The notes under the pieces are model-generated. The model saw only the letters and a list, made by a program, of their open reading frames with translations. It was not told where the DNA came from and searched no databases. This document shows, in pieces, positions 8,148 to 16,470 of a DNA stretch of 64,000 nucleotides (within the stretch, counting starts at the first letter, position 1; the number at the start of each line of letters is the position of its first letter). A program made the translations under genes and the position numbers. This DNA comes from Alphaproteobacteria bacterium (GTDB lineage Bacteria; Pseudomonadota; Alphaproteobacteria; DSM-16000; Inquilinaceae): NCBI GenBank assembly GCA_028281265.1, contig JANQKE010000087.1, forward strand, positions 1-64,000, read 5' to 3'.

Positions 8148-8162
8148 TTAACACCCCGTTAA
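8148..8162. promoter_or_regulatory. CtrA-type binding site TTAA-N7-TTAA
   Basis: The sequence TTAACACCCCGTTAA has two TTAA half-sites separated by exactly seven bases, the consensus of the alphaproteobacterial response regulator CtrA (TTAA-N7-TTAA). In Rhodospirillales relatives CtrA mainly controls motility and chemotaxis genes. The box lies upstream of the minus-strand ORF at 7843-8073; the gene on the other side (8276) ends here, so it cannot be the target. Two TTAA words this close are rare in such GC-rich DNA. Confidence 0.6.
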
Positions 8163-8185
8163 TGCCGGTTTGCGCTGAGAGGACC

Positions 8186-8252
8186 TCGTCTGCCGTCGTC
8201 CTTTGCGTTCAGGCGTCCCGAGAGGCTTGCCTCGCGGGAGGCCGGGGCGCCG
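8186..8252 (+). repeat. GC-rich dispersed repeat, family 2, copy S (diverged)
   Basis: This stretch aligns with 24270-24335: both contain TGCGTTCAGGCG followed by a palindromic GAGGC..GCCTCG block. Here the block reads CCCGAGAGGCTTGCCTCGCGGG, of which the inner GAGGC/GCCTC arms pair. It lies just beyond the stop codon of the glycosyltransferase gene, as the copy at 24247 lies just beyond gltX. Confidence 0.5.
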
Positions 8253-8275
8253 CGCCGGTTCAGGTCGCCCGTCGC

Positions 8276-10816
8276 CTACCATAGCGCGGGCGGCGGCCGC
8301 AGCCGGGTGTAGGGGTCGGCCATCGGCTCGAAATGCGGGTTCATGAACGGATCGGTGAGCGCGGCGTCGCCCCATCGGTCCGCCAGATGGGCGTGCTCGG
8401 TTCGGAACAGGGCCTGCTTGTCGGCCGACAGGTCCAGGCCGCGGGACTGGGACTCCAGATGGTACAGCGTGGCGAAGGGGGTGTAGACCACCGTCAGCCC
8501 GGCCACGCGCAGCTTCAGGCAATAGTCGACCTCGTTGAACGCCACGCGGTGATGCGCGGCGTCGAACCCGCCCGTCCGCTCGAACACGGCCCGCCGTGTG
8601 ACCAGACACGCCCCTAGCACGGCGGCGCATTGGTGCGCGATGCGGGTTCGTATCCCGGTCGACGGAAACTCGCCGATCGCCTCGGACAGCGCGGCCCCCT
8701 TCGCCCCGACGACGACCCCGGCGTTCTGGATGGTGCCGTCGGCGTAGACCAGGCGCGGTCCGACCGCCCCGACATCCGGCCGGCACGCCTGGGCGACGAG
8801 TTCGGTCAGCCAATCCGGGGTGAGGACGAGCGTATCGTTGTTGAGGAACACCAGCACATCGGCGTCCGTCCGCGCCGCCAGCGTGTTGTTGATGTCCGAC
8901 CAGTTGAACGGCCCGGCAGCCGGGATCACCCGGGCACCCGCATCCCGTTGCACTGCGGCCAGATAGTCGAGGGCATCGGCTGCGGTGGTTCCGTTGTCGC
9001 CGATCAGGATCTCGACCGTGCCGGGGTAGCCGGCGAGGCTGTGCCGGATGCTCTCGATACACGGCTCCAGCAGGTCCCGGCGGTCCCGGGTGGGGATGAG
9101 GATGCCGACCTTGGGGGGCGGGTCCGGCAGCGGCCAGACCAGCCGCCGCGCGCCGGGCATGGCTCCCCCGATCGGATCGCCATGGGCCACCACCCGGACG
9201 GACAGGCCGAGCCGATCGAGATGCGCCTGGACATCGCCGATCGCCGCGTCGGTCGTCCCGGGCCGCCGATCCGCCGGTCGGCTCGACAGGATGCGCGGCA
9301 CGTGCCGCCATCCGCCTGGCGGTATCGTCTCCAGACAGCGCAGGGTGAGATCGAGCGCCCAATCCGCGGCCCGGTCGAACCGGATCCCGCCGGTCTGGCG
9401 CAGCAGATCGGTCCGAACCGCCAGCGGCTGGCCGATCTGGTTGAACGACCACAGCAGATCCGGATCCGGCAGCGGCTTCAGCCGCGGTTCGCCGTAGGTG
9501 ACCGTACCGGCATCCGATAGGGTGAACCTATCCTCGTCCGCGGTCAGCAGCGCGACCGCCGGATCCCGCATCGTGACCGCCACGCCGTGCAGCGCCTCGG
9601 CGGTCAACGCTTCGCAAGGGTCGATCAGCACGCAGATCGACCCCCGCGCCGCCGCCAGCGCCGCGTCGAAAGCGCCTGCCGTCCCCGGTTCGTCCTCAAG
9701 GACCACCGACCGGATCCGGGGATCCTGCGCGCGCCCGCCGGCCAAGCCGGCCGCCGCCGGCGCGGCCAAGACCAGTTCCCAGCGATCATAGGTCTGGCCG
9801 GTCACGGCATCCAGCACCCTGTCGGGTGGGGCCGGCGGCGTCCCGCCATTGGTGAGCAGGACGCTGATCAGCGGCCGGTCCGGCCAGGCCGCCGCGGCCG
9901 CTGCCAAATCCCGCCGGCGACCGGCATCGGGGCCGTAGTGCCGCCTCCTGTAGGCATCGTAGAGGGCGGGCGACGGGGCGTTGCGGTCCACCGCATCGAC
10001 CAGCCGCGCTGCGGCCCCGCCCAACCGATGGCCTGCTTGCGCATAGGCGGCGCGCGCGGCGGCGACGGCGTGCTCGCGGGCGGCGAGATCGGAGCTGACG
10101 GTGATCGGCCGGCCCACCGCGGCCTCGCCCGGTTCCGCGCGCAGGGCGACGGTGACGGGTCCGGTGCCGGCGTCCATCAGGGCCGGCGGCAGCGTGAGCG
10201 CGAAGCCGAACCGGCCGTCGCCGCCGACCCTGAGGCCGGCAAGCCGGTGCGGCCGATCGGCCACCGCCTGGCATACGGCCCTGCCGTCGGCCAGCAAGGT
10301 GACGGCGACCGGGCTGTCGAGGGCAGCGGTATCGGCCGCCCATCCGGTCACACCGATGCCGCCATCGTATCGGACCTCACCGACCACCCGGCGGATCGGC
10401 GGCCCCTCGGCCTGGTCGATCCCGGCCAGGGTGAGGGCGAGCGCCAGAACCGTCGGCGCGAAATCGGGATCGGTGAGCACGGTCCGCAGGGCCTGCCCCC
10501 AGGCCGTGGCGTCGGTGACGGCGGCACTTGCCGGGGCGGACAGGGGCAGCCGGTCGGAAGCCCAGGCCAGCAGATCCGCCGGGGGCCGCTCCGCCATCCC
10601 CTGATGGGGGAGCATGCCGCCGGCGTTGAGCGGGGACAGGACCGATTCCGCGAACTCCCGAGACCCGATGAGGGTGGTCAGGAACCAGGCTCCGTCCTCG
10701 CCGACCCAGCCGGCGGCACCGGACGGGTCTTCCGGCACGCGACCGAGAAACAGCCGATAGGCGTTGGCCACATCGTCTGCGGTGACCGGCGGGGCGGGAT
10801 CTGCGGCGTGGGTCAT
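8276..10816 (-). CDS. large glycosyltransferase with two GT2-type domains
   Basis: The 846-residue product starts with an AYRLFLGRVPED segment like the DUF4214 repeats found in surface-polysaccharide enzymes. A first GT-A domain, degenerate, spans about residues 312-500 (LISVLLTNGG, GQTYDRWELVL, LLTADEDR), and a second, better conserved one about 570-800 (VGILIPTRDRRDLLEPCIES, IGDNGTTAADAL, VFLNNDTLVLTPDWLTEL). The second domain resembles rhamnosyl- or galactosyltransferases of family 2. It probably extends a cell-surface polysaccharide from a nucleotide sugar in the cytoplasm. Donor and acceptor are unknown, and no polysaccharide export genes are adjacent. Confidence 0.88.
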   Translation of the reverse strand: MTHAADPAPPVTADDVANAYRLFLGRVPEDPSGAAGWVGEDGAWFLTTLIGSREFAESVLSPLNAGGMLPHQGMAERPPADLLAWASDRLPLSAPASAAVTDATAWGQALRTVLTDPDFAPTVLALALTLAGIDQAEGPPIRRVVGEVRYDGGIGVTGWAADTAALDSPVAVTLLADGRAVCQAVADRPHRLAGLRVGGDGRFGFALTLPPALMDAGTGPVTVALRAEPGEAAVGRPITVSSDLAAREHAVAAARAAYAQAGHRLGGAAARLVDAVDRNAPSPALYDAYRRRHYGPDAGRRRDLAAAAAAWPDRPLISVLLTNGGTPPAPPDRVLDAVTGQTYDRWELVLAAPAAAGLAGGRAQDPRIRSVVLEDEPGTAGAFDAALAAARGSICVLIDPCEALTAEALHGVAVTMRDPAVALLTADEDRFTLSDAGTVTYGEPRLKPLPDPDLLWSFNQIGQPLAVRTDLLRQTGGIRFDRAADWALDLTLRCLETIPPGGWRHVPRILSSRPADRRPGTTDAAIGDVQAHLDRLGLSVRVVAHGDPIGGAMPGARRLVWPLPDPPPKVGILIPTRDRRDLLEPCIESIRHSLAGYPGTVEILIGDNGTTAADALDYLAAVQRDAGARVIPAAGPFNWSDINNTLAARTDADVLVFLNNDTLVLTPDWLTELVAQACRPDVGAVGPRLVYADGTIQNAGVVVGAKGAALSEAIGEFPSTGIRTRIAHQCAAVLGACLVTRRAVFERTGGFDAAHHRVAFNEVDYCLKLRVAGLTVVYTPFATLYHLESQSRGLDLSADKQALFRTEHAHLADRWGDAALTDPFMNPHFEPMADPYTRLRPPPALW

Positions 10817-10906
10817 TCGGTCGAGGGCATGGAAGGCCTCGGTCGCGCAGCGACCGGTTCCAAACCGCCGGCGGGGACGGATCGGCCTGCCGGGGCGACG
10901 GGCCGG

Positions 10907-11962
10907 CTACATGAACTTCTCTTCGATATCGGTCGTGCTCCGCTCGCCGACATCGTCGAAATGCCGGTCCAGCCATGTGCCGGCCCGGTCGCGGCCGATC
11001 GCGAACAGATAGTCGAGGAAAGCCGGGTCGGCGTTGAGCTTGCTGGAGACGTTGAGGGTGTCCATCTCCGCCTCCGCATCGATCGTGTGGATGAAGATCT
11101 CCCGGTAGCGCGGCGGGGCCAGGCATCCTTGCTCGATCAGCTTGGTGACGAAGTGGATCGCCCGCATCTCCCGCATCAGGCTGGAGTTGAACGACAGCTC
11201 GTTGACTCGGTCGTGGATCTCCTGGGCGGTGGTGGGCAGGGTCTTCGCCTTGATCGGGTTGATCTGGACGATCAGCATGTCGGCCGTGTCGGTCTTGTAG
11301 ATCAGCGGGAAGATCGGCGGATTGCCCATGTAGCCGCCGTCCCAGTAATACGCGCCGTCGATCTCGATCGCCTGGAACAGGAACGGCAGGCACGCCGAGG
11401 CCAGCACGTGGTCGATACCGATCTCGGTGGTCTCGAACACCTGGATCTTGCCGGACAGCACGTTGGTCGCGCACAGGAACAGCTTGACGCACCGGGCGCA
11501 ATGCAGCGCATCGAAGTCGACCGCGCGCTCCAGCACCTCCCGCAGCGGGTTGATGTTCATCGGGTTGAACTGATACGGCGAGGCCATGCGGGAGAGCTGG
11601 TCGAAGGCGTGGAAGACCGGCGAGAAATCCATGTTGCCGGGGCTGAATAGCCGGTCGAACACCGTCGGCTGCAACGGGCCGAACCGGGCCGCGCCGGCGA
11701 CCTCGCGCCAGAAGCCGGCCAAAGCGTCCCGCGCCCCTTGCTCGTACCCCTTGGCCAGGCCGTAGGCGGTGACGGTGGCGTTCATCGCGCCCGCACTGGT
11801 GCCGGAGATGCCGTCGATCTCCAGCCGGCCATCCTCCATCACCCGGTCGATCACGCCCCAGGTGAACGCGCCATGGGCTCCGCCGCCCTGCAGCGCCAGA
11901 TTGATCCGCTTGCGCCGGCCGGGCGCGAGCCCGCCCGGACCATCCCGCGTGCCTTCGGTCAT
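10907..11962 (-). CDS. patatin-like phospholipase family protein
   Basis: The 351-residue product has the patatin catalytic dyad and oxyanion motifs: ALQGGGAHGAFTWGV (about 23-37), the nucleophile elbow GTSAGAMN (about 55), and DGGYMGNPP carrying the catalytic aspartate (about 222). Patatins hydrolyse acyl esters of phospholipids or related lipids; some bacterial ones act on storage polyesters. No signal peptide is visible, so a cytoplasmic or peripheral membrane location is likely. A hydrophilic insert (about 240-330) is typical of the longer alphaproteobacterial subfamily. It is divergent from the SDR gene at 12175, and the shared 212-bp region holds direct repeats. Confidence 0.9.
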   Translation of the reverse strand: MTEGTRDGPGGLAPGRRKRINLALQGGGAHGAFTWGVIDRVMEDGRLEIDGISGTSAGAMNATVTAYGLAKGYEQGARDALAGFWREVAGAARFGPLQPTVFDRLFSPGNMDFSPVFHAFDQLSRMASPYQFNPMNINPLREVLERAVDFDALHCARCVKLFLCATNVLSGKIQVFETTEIGIDHVLASACLPFLFQAIEIDGAYYWDGGYMGNPPIFPLIYKTDTADMLIVQINPIKAKTLPTTAQEIHDRVNELSFNSSLMREMRAIHFVTKLIEQGCLAPPRYREIFIHTIDAEAEMDTLNVSSKLNADPAFLDYLFAIGRDRAGTWLDRHFDDVGERSTTDIEEKFM

Positions 11963-12098
11963 CTCCGCCCGTCCCCGATGCCGGTGGTGCCGTGGTCAGT
12001 AGGCGAGGTCGGCGGCCTGCGGCAAGGATCTCCGGCCTGCGGTCCCCCATCGGTCAGGCCCCGGTGGCAGGTAGCGTCGTTCCCAGGTGACAAATGCC

Positions 12099-12120
12099 AT
12101 TGTAAACGCGATTGTAAACG
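12099..12120. promoter_or_regulatory. direct repeat, candidate operator
   Basis: ATTGTAAACG occurs twice, at 12099-12108 and 12111-12120, separated by CG, giving a 12-bp period close to one helical turn. A related TGACAA lies just upstream at about 12088-12093. The site is AT-rich compared with its surroundings and sits 55 bp before the SDR start, between two divergent genes. It could bind a regulator such as a TetR-type protein, but none is encoded nearby. Confidence 0.45.
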
Positions 12121-12174
12121 AGCTAGCCCGACGGGGTGGTCGCGTGCGCAACGAATCATCGGAACGGAGACAGC

Positions 12175-12942
12175 ATGACGTCCTCACCCGTTGCCCTGGT
12201 CACCGGCGCGGCCCGCGGGATCGGCCGCGCGATCGCGGAGCGGTTCCTCGCCGAAGGCTGGCGGGTCGGCCTGCTCGATATCGATGGGGAGACGCTGGCG
12301 GCGACGCGGGCGGCACTGGACCGGTCCGAGCGGGCGGCCGCGCTGGTGTGCGACGTGGCCGAGGTGGATGCGGTCGCCTGGGCGGTCGACGGGCTGGTGA
12401 CCCGGTTCGGCCGGCTGGACGCGGTGATCAACAACGCCGGCATCGCGCTGTTCCGTCCGATCGGGGAGACGACGCTGGCCGACTGGAACCGGGTGCTGGC
12501 GGTCAATCTGACCGGCCCGTTCATCGTCACCCAGGCGGCCCGGCCGCACCTGGTCGCCTCGGGCGGCGGGGCGGTGGTCAACATCACCTCGATCTCCGGG
12601 GTCAGGGCCAGCACCCTTCGGGTCGCCTACGGGGTCAGCAAGGCGGGTCTCGCCCATCTGACCCGGCAGCAGGCCGTGGAGCTGGGGGAGGTCGGCATCC
12701 GGGTCAACGCCGTCGCCCCGGGGCCGGTCGACACCGCCATGGCCAAGGCGGTGCACAGCCCCGCGATCCGGGCGGACTATCACGACGCCATCCCGCTCGG
12801 CCGCTACGGCACCGAAGCGGAGATCGCCGCCATGGTGTTCACCTTGTGCGGGCCGGACGCGTCCTACGTGACCGGGCAGGTATTGGCGGTCGACGGCGGC
12901 TTCCAGGCCGCCGGCATCGGCCTGCCGAGCCTCAGGCGGTGA
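12175..12942 (+). CDS. SDR family NAD(P)-dependent oxidoreductase
   Basis: The 255-residue product is a classical short-chain dehydrogenase: cofactor motif VTGAARGIGRAIAE (TGxxxGxG), NNAGIA, catalytic Ser in ITSISGVR, Tyr-Lys in VAYGVSKAGLAHLTRQ, and C-terminal SYVTGQVLAVDGGFQAAG. An aspartate after the second strand (LLDIDGE) favours NAD+. Family members oxidise or reduce alcohols, sugars or 3-ketoacyl groups; the substrate is unknown. A GGAGA ribosome-binding site precedes the ATG. Its partners downstream (molybdoenzyme subunit, UxaA-type dehydratase) suggest a catabolic role in sugar acid or aromatic compound use, which is inference. Confidence 0.93.
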   Translation: MTSSPVALVTGAARGIGRAIAERFLAEGWRVGLLDIDGETLAATRAALDRSERAAALVCDVAEVDAVAWAVDGLVTRFGRLDAVINNAGIALFRPIGETTLADWNRVLAVNLTGPFIVTQAARPHLVASGGGAVVNITSISGVRASTLRVAYGVSKAGLAHLTRQQAVELGEVGIRVNAVAPGPVDTAMAKAVHSPAIRADYHDAIPLGRYGTEAEIAAMVFTLCGPDASYVTGQVLAVDGGFQAAGIGLPSLRR

Positions 12943-13183
12943 GGCGGCCCCGGTCCGTCGGACAGCGCCGTCACCGGCCCGGCGATCATGCCCCGGCCGC
13001 GCCCGGAACCCTTGCCGGCGGCCGCGGCCGCGGATCGCCGGCGGGCCGAGCCGGGCGGGAACCGGCCATGCCCGCCGGGAACCGCGCCGGCGCCGGCCCG
13101 GGCGTTGACGGTCCCAGGGCCCCGAACGATGTTACCGTCCCACAGTCCGGCTCCGTTCCCCGACATCACGGATACCCAAGTCC

Positions 13184-15499
13184 ATGGCGAAGTTTGGCAT
13201 CGGCCAGGCGGTTCCCCGCAGCGAAGACCCGCGCCTGCTCACGGGCCAGGGCAGCTACACCGACGACGTCACGCTGCCGGGCCAGCGCTACGCCTATTTC
13301 GTGCGCAGCCCGTTCGCCCATGCCGAACTCGGTGCGATCGACGTGTCCGAGGCCCGGGCCGCCCCCGGCGTGGTCGCGGTGCTGACCGGTGCGGACATGC
13401 AGGCCGACGGGGTCAACGCCAAGCACAGCTATGCGACGGTGAAGAATCGGGACGGCAGCGATTTCGTCAACGTGCCCTGGCCGGGCCTGGCGCAGGGCCG
13501 GGTGCGCTATGTCGGCGAGGCGGTGGCGATGGTGATCGCGGAGACCATCGGCCAGGCCCGCGATGCGGCCGAGCTGGTGGATGTGGACTATGAAACCCTG
13601 CCGGCGGTCGCCGCGACCGGGGCGGCGATGGCGCCGGGCACGCCGCAGATCTGGGATCGGGCACCGGACAATCTGTGCTTCGACTGGGAGTATGGGGAGC
13701 GTGAACCGGCCCGCGCGTTGCTCGACCAGGCCGCCCATGTCGTCGACCTCACCCTGGTCAACAACCGCGTGGTCGCCAACTCGATGGAAGGCCGGGCCTG
13801 CAACGCCCACCACGATCCGGAGACCGGCATCAGCCGGTTCTACGTCTCCAGCCAGGGCGTGCACAGCCTGCGCGATAAGCTCGCCAGGGACATCTTCGGG
13901 ATCGATCCCGACCGGCTGCAGGTGTTCACCACCGATGTCGGCGGCGGTTTCGGGATGAAGATCTTCCTGTATCCCGAATACATCGCCACCCTCTATGCGG
14001 CGCGCAAACTGGGCTGCGCGGTGAAGTGGACGGCCGAACGCTCCGAAGGCTTCGTCAGCGACGACCATGGCCGGGACAACATCACCCGGGTCCGCCTGGG
14101 TCTCGACGCCGAGCACCGGTTCACCGCCCTGTTCGTGGAGACCACGGCCAATCTGGGTGCGTATCTGTCGGACTTCGGCGTGTTCGTGGCGACCGCGGCC
14201 GGCAACCGCATGCTGCCGGGGCTGTATACGCTGCAGCGGGTCTACACCAACGTCAAAGGGGTCTTCACCAACACCCAGCCGGTCGACGCCTATCGCGGCG
14301 CCGGCCGGCCGGAGGCGGCCTTCATCATCGAGCGGGTGGTCGATCTGGCCGCGATCGAGCTGGGCGTCGACCCGGTCGCCCTCCGGCACAAGAACTACAT
14401 CCCGCCCCAGGCGATGCCGTTCACCACGGCGACCGGTCTGGTGTACGATTCCGGGGAGTTCAGCCGCAATCTCGGCGAGGCGGTCGAGCGCGCCGACCGC
14501 GCCGGGTTCGAGGCGCGCCGCGCAGCGGCCGCGGCCGAAGGCAGGCTGCGCGGCCTGGGCGTCGCCACCTATGTCGAGGCCTGCGCCGGCGGCGGGCCGG
14601 AGGATGCCACCATCACCGTCGACAGGGACGGGTCGGTCACCATCCTGATCGGCACCCAGACCAACGGCCAGGGCCACGAGACTGCCTACAAGCAGATCGT
14701 CGCCGAGCATCTGGGCGTCGAGTTCGACCGGATGACCATGATCCAGGGCGACACCACCCGGGTCGCCACCGGCAGCGGCACCGGCGGCTCGCGCTCGGTC
14801 CCGGTCGGCGGGGCCTCGGTGGCCGAGGCCGCCCTCAAGATCCGGGACAAGGCCCGCGTCCGGGCCGCCGACATGCTGGAGGCCGCCGCCGCCGATATCG
14901 TCGTCGAGGACGGCCGGTTCACCGTCATCGGCACCGACCGGTCGGTCAGCCTGGCGGAGATCGCCGCCCGCGCCGAAGACGCGGTGGCGTTTGCCGAAGG
15001 CGGCAAGTTCACGCCGCCGGCGCACACCTTCCCCAACGGTGCGCATGTCGTCGAGGTGGAGATCGACCCCGATACCGGCACCGTAACCATCCTGCGCTAC
15101 ACCGTGGTCGACGATTTCGGCAACGTGCTGAACCCGATGATGGTGGCCGGCCAGGTCCATGGCGGGGTGGCGCAGGGGATCGGCCAGGCGCTGCTCGAAC
15201 ACACGGTGTACGACGCGGACGGCCAGCTCCTGTCCGGCTCGTTCATGGACTACGCCATGCCGCGGGCCGACAACCTGCCGTTCCTGGACTTCAAGTACAC
15301 CGTGATCCCGTGCAGGACCAATCCGATGGGCGTTAAGGGCGCCGGGGAGGCGGGCTGCATCGGCGCGCCGCCGGCGGTGATCAACGCGGTGGTCGACGCG
15401 CTCAAGCCCTACGGCATCACCCATATCGACATGCCGGCGACCCCGTCGGCGATCTGGCAGGCGATCCGGTCGGCCCGGCCCGCCGCGGCGGCCGAGTGA
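13184..15499 (+). CDS. xanthine dehydrogenase family, molybdopterin-binding (CoxL-like, form II) subunit
   Basis: This 771-residue protein is the large, molybdenum-cofactor subunit of the xanthine oxidase family. It has the N-terminal Ald_Xan_dh domain (VPRSEDPRLLTGQGSYTDD) and molybdopterin-binding blocks, including GGGFGMK, active-site loop AYRGAGRPEA (about 368-377) and GAGEAGCIG with the conserved catalytic glutamate (about 721). The AYRGAGR loop is that of form II CoxL-like proteins, not the AYxCSFR of true CO dehydrogenase, so the substrate is probably an aldehyde or heterocycle. The usual [2Fe-2S] and FAD subunit genes are absent from both sides. CysQ-like gene follows after 10 bp. Confidence 0.93.
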   Translation: MAKFGIGQAVPRSEDPRLLTGQGSYTDDVTLPGQRYAYFVRSPFAHAELGAIDVSEARAAPGVVAVLTGADMQADGVNAKHSYATVKNRDGSDFVNVPWPGLAQGRVRYVGEAVAMVIAETIGQARDAAELVDVDYETLPAVAATGAAMAPGTPQIWDRAPDNLCFDWEYGEREPARALLDQAAHVVDLTLVNNRVVANSMEGRACNAHHDPETGISRFYVSSQGVHSLRDKLARDIFGIDPDRLQVFTTDVGGGFGMKIFLYPEYIATLYAARKLGCAVKWTAERSEGFVSDDHGRDNITRVRLGLDAEHRFTALFVETTANLGAYLSDFGVFVATAAGNRMLPGLYTLQRVYTNVKGVFTNTQPVDAYRGAGRPEAAFIIERVVDLAAIELGVDPVALRHKNYIPPQAMPFTTATGLVYDSGEFSRNLGEAVERADRAGFEARRAAAAAEGRLRGLGVATYVEACAGGGPEDATITVDRDGSVTILIGTQTNGQGHETAYKQIVAEHLGVEFDRMTMIQGDTTRVATGSGTGGSRSVPVGGASVAEAALKIRDKARVRAADMLEAAAADIVVEDGRFTVIGTDRSVSLAEIAARAEDAVAFAEGGKFTPPAHTFPNGAHVVEVEIDPDTGTVTILRYTVVDDFGNVLNPMMVAGQVHGGVAQGIGQALLEHTVYDADGQLLSGSFMDYAMPRADNLPFLDFKYTVIPCRTNPMGVKGAGEAGCIGAPPAVINAVVDALKPYGITHIDMPATPSAIWQAIRSARPAAAAE

Positions 15500-15509
15500 G
15501 GGCCGGCCG

Positions 15510-16316
15510 GTGCCGGGCACGGACCTGATCCCCTGGCTCGATCCGCTGACCGCACTCGCCCGGTCGGCGGGCGACGAGATCCTGCGCCATTTCCGGCCCG
15601 GGGGGATCGCCGCCGACAGCAAGGCCGACGGCAGCCCGGTCACCCAGGCCGACCGTGCCGCCGAAGCGGTGATCGAGCGTGGCCTCGCCGCCTTCGCGCC
15701 GGCGATCCCGATGGTCGGGGAGGAAGCGGCCGGAGTGGGCCGCATCCCCGATATCGGCGGCGGCCGGTTCTGGCTGGTCGACCCGCTCGACGGCACCAAG
15801 GACTTCATCGAGGGGCTGGGGGAGTTCACGGTCAACATCGCGCTGATCGAGGACGGCCGGCCGGTCCTCGGCGTGGTGCACGTGCCCGCCCGGGGCACGG
15901 TCTATCGCGGCGTGGTCGGGCGGGGGGCCGGCAAGCTGTCCGGTGACGGTGTGGCGACCCCGATCGCCACCCGGCGGGCGCCGGCCTCGGGGCTCACCGT
16001 GGTCGCCAGCCGGTCCCACGCCGACCGGGCGGCGCTGGACGCCTTCCTCGACGGGACCCCGGTGGCCGAGACCCGGTCGATCGGCAGTTCGCTCAAGCTG
16101 TGCCTGGTCGCCGCGGGCGAAGCCGATCTCTACCCGCGCCACGGCCGCACGATGGAATGGGACGTCGCTGCCGGGCATGCGGTGGTGGTGGCGGCCGGCG
16201 GGCATCTCACCACCCTCGACGGCCGGCCGGTCACCTATGGCAAGCCGGGGTTCGAGAACCCGCCGTTCCTCGCCTGGGGGGCTGACCCGGTGCGGCCGGG
16301 ACGGCGCGCGGCCTGA
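15510..16316 (+). CDS. cysQ: 3'(2'),5'-bisphosphate nucleotidase CysQ-like, inositol monophosphatase superfamily
   Basis: The 268-residue product has the metal-binding motifs of lithium-sensitive phosphatases: GEEAAG (about 70), DPLDGTKDFI (91-100) and WDVAAGHAVV (about 216). The DGTKxFI form is typical of CysQ, which removes the 3'-phosphate of PAP formed during sulfate assimilation. The start is a GTG 10 bp after the CoxL-like gene stop codon, indicating cotranscription. Although no sulfate-assimilation gene is near, the motif favours CysQ over an inositol phosphatase. Confidence 0.85.
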   Translation: MPGTDLIPWLDPLTALARSAGDEILRHFRPGGIAADSKADGSPVTQADRAAEAVIERGLAAFAPAIPMVGEEAAGVGRIPDIGGGRFWLVDPLDGTKDFIEGLGEFTVNIALIEDGRPVLGVVHVPARGTVYRGVVGRGAGKLSGDGVATPIATRRAPASGLTVVASRSHADRAALDAFLDGTPVAETRSIGSSLKLCLVAAGEADLYPRHGRTMEWDVAAGHAVVVAAGGHLTTLDGRPVTYGKPGFENPPFLAWGADPVRPGRRAA

Positions 16317-16470
16317 ACCGGCGCGGCAGCGTTGACGGCATCGGCCCGCGGCGCCGACACTGACCGTCGGAACACGGCACCGCCGGAGACGCAAGCACGC
16401 GGCCCGGCCGGAGATACGGAAACGGGCACGGCCGGCGTCGACGGCCGGAGAATCCGGGGAGGTCCGAAGA

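Noticed and set aside
13166-15898. Open frame of 910 codons on the minus strand across the CoxL-like gene
   Set aside because: Shadow of the molybdoenzyme gene, with Arg/Asp/Gly-rich low-complexity translation and no motif.
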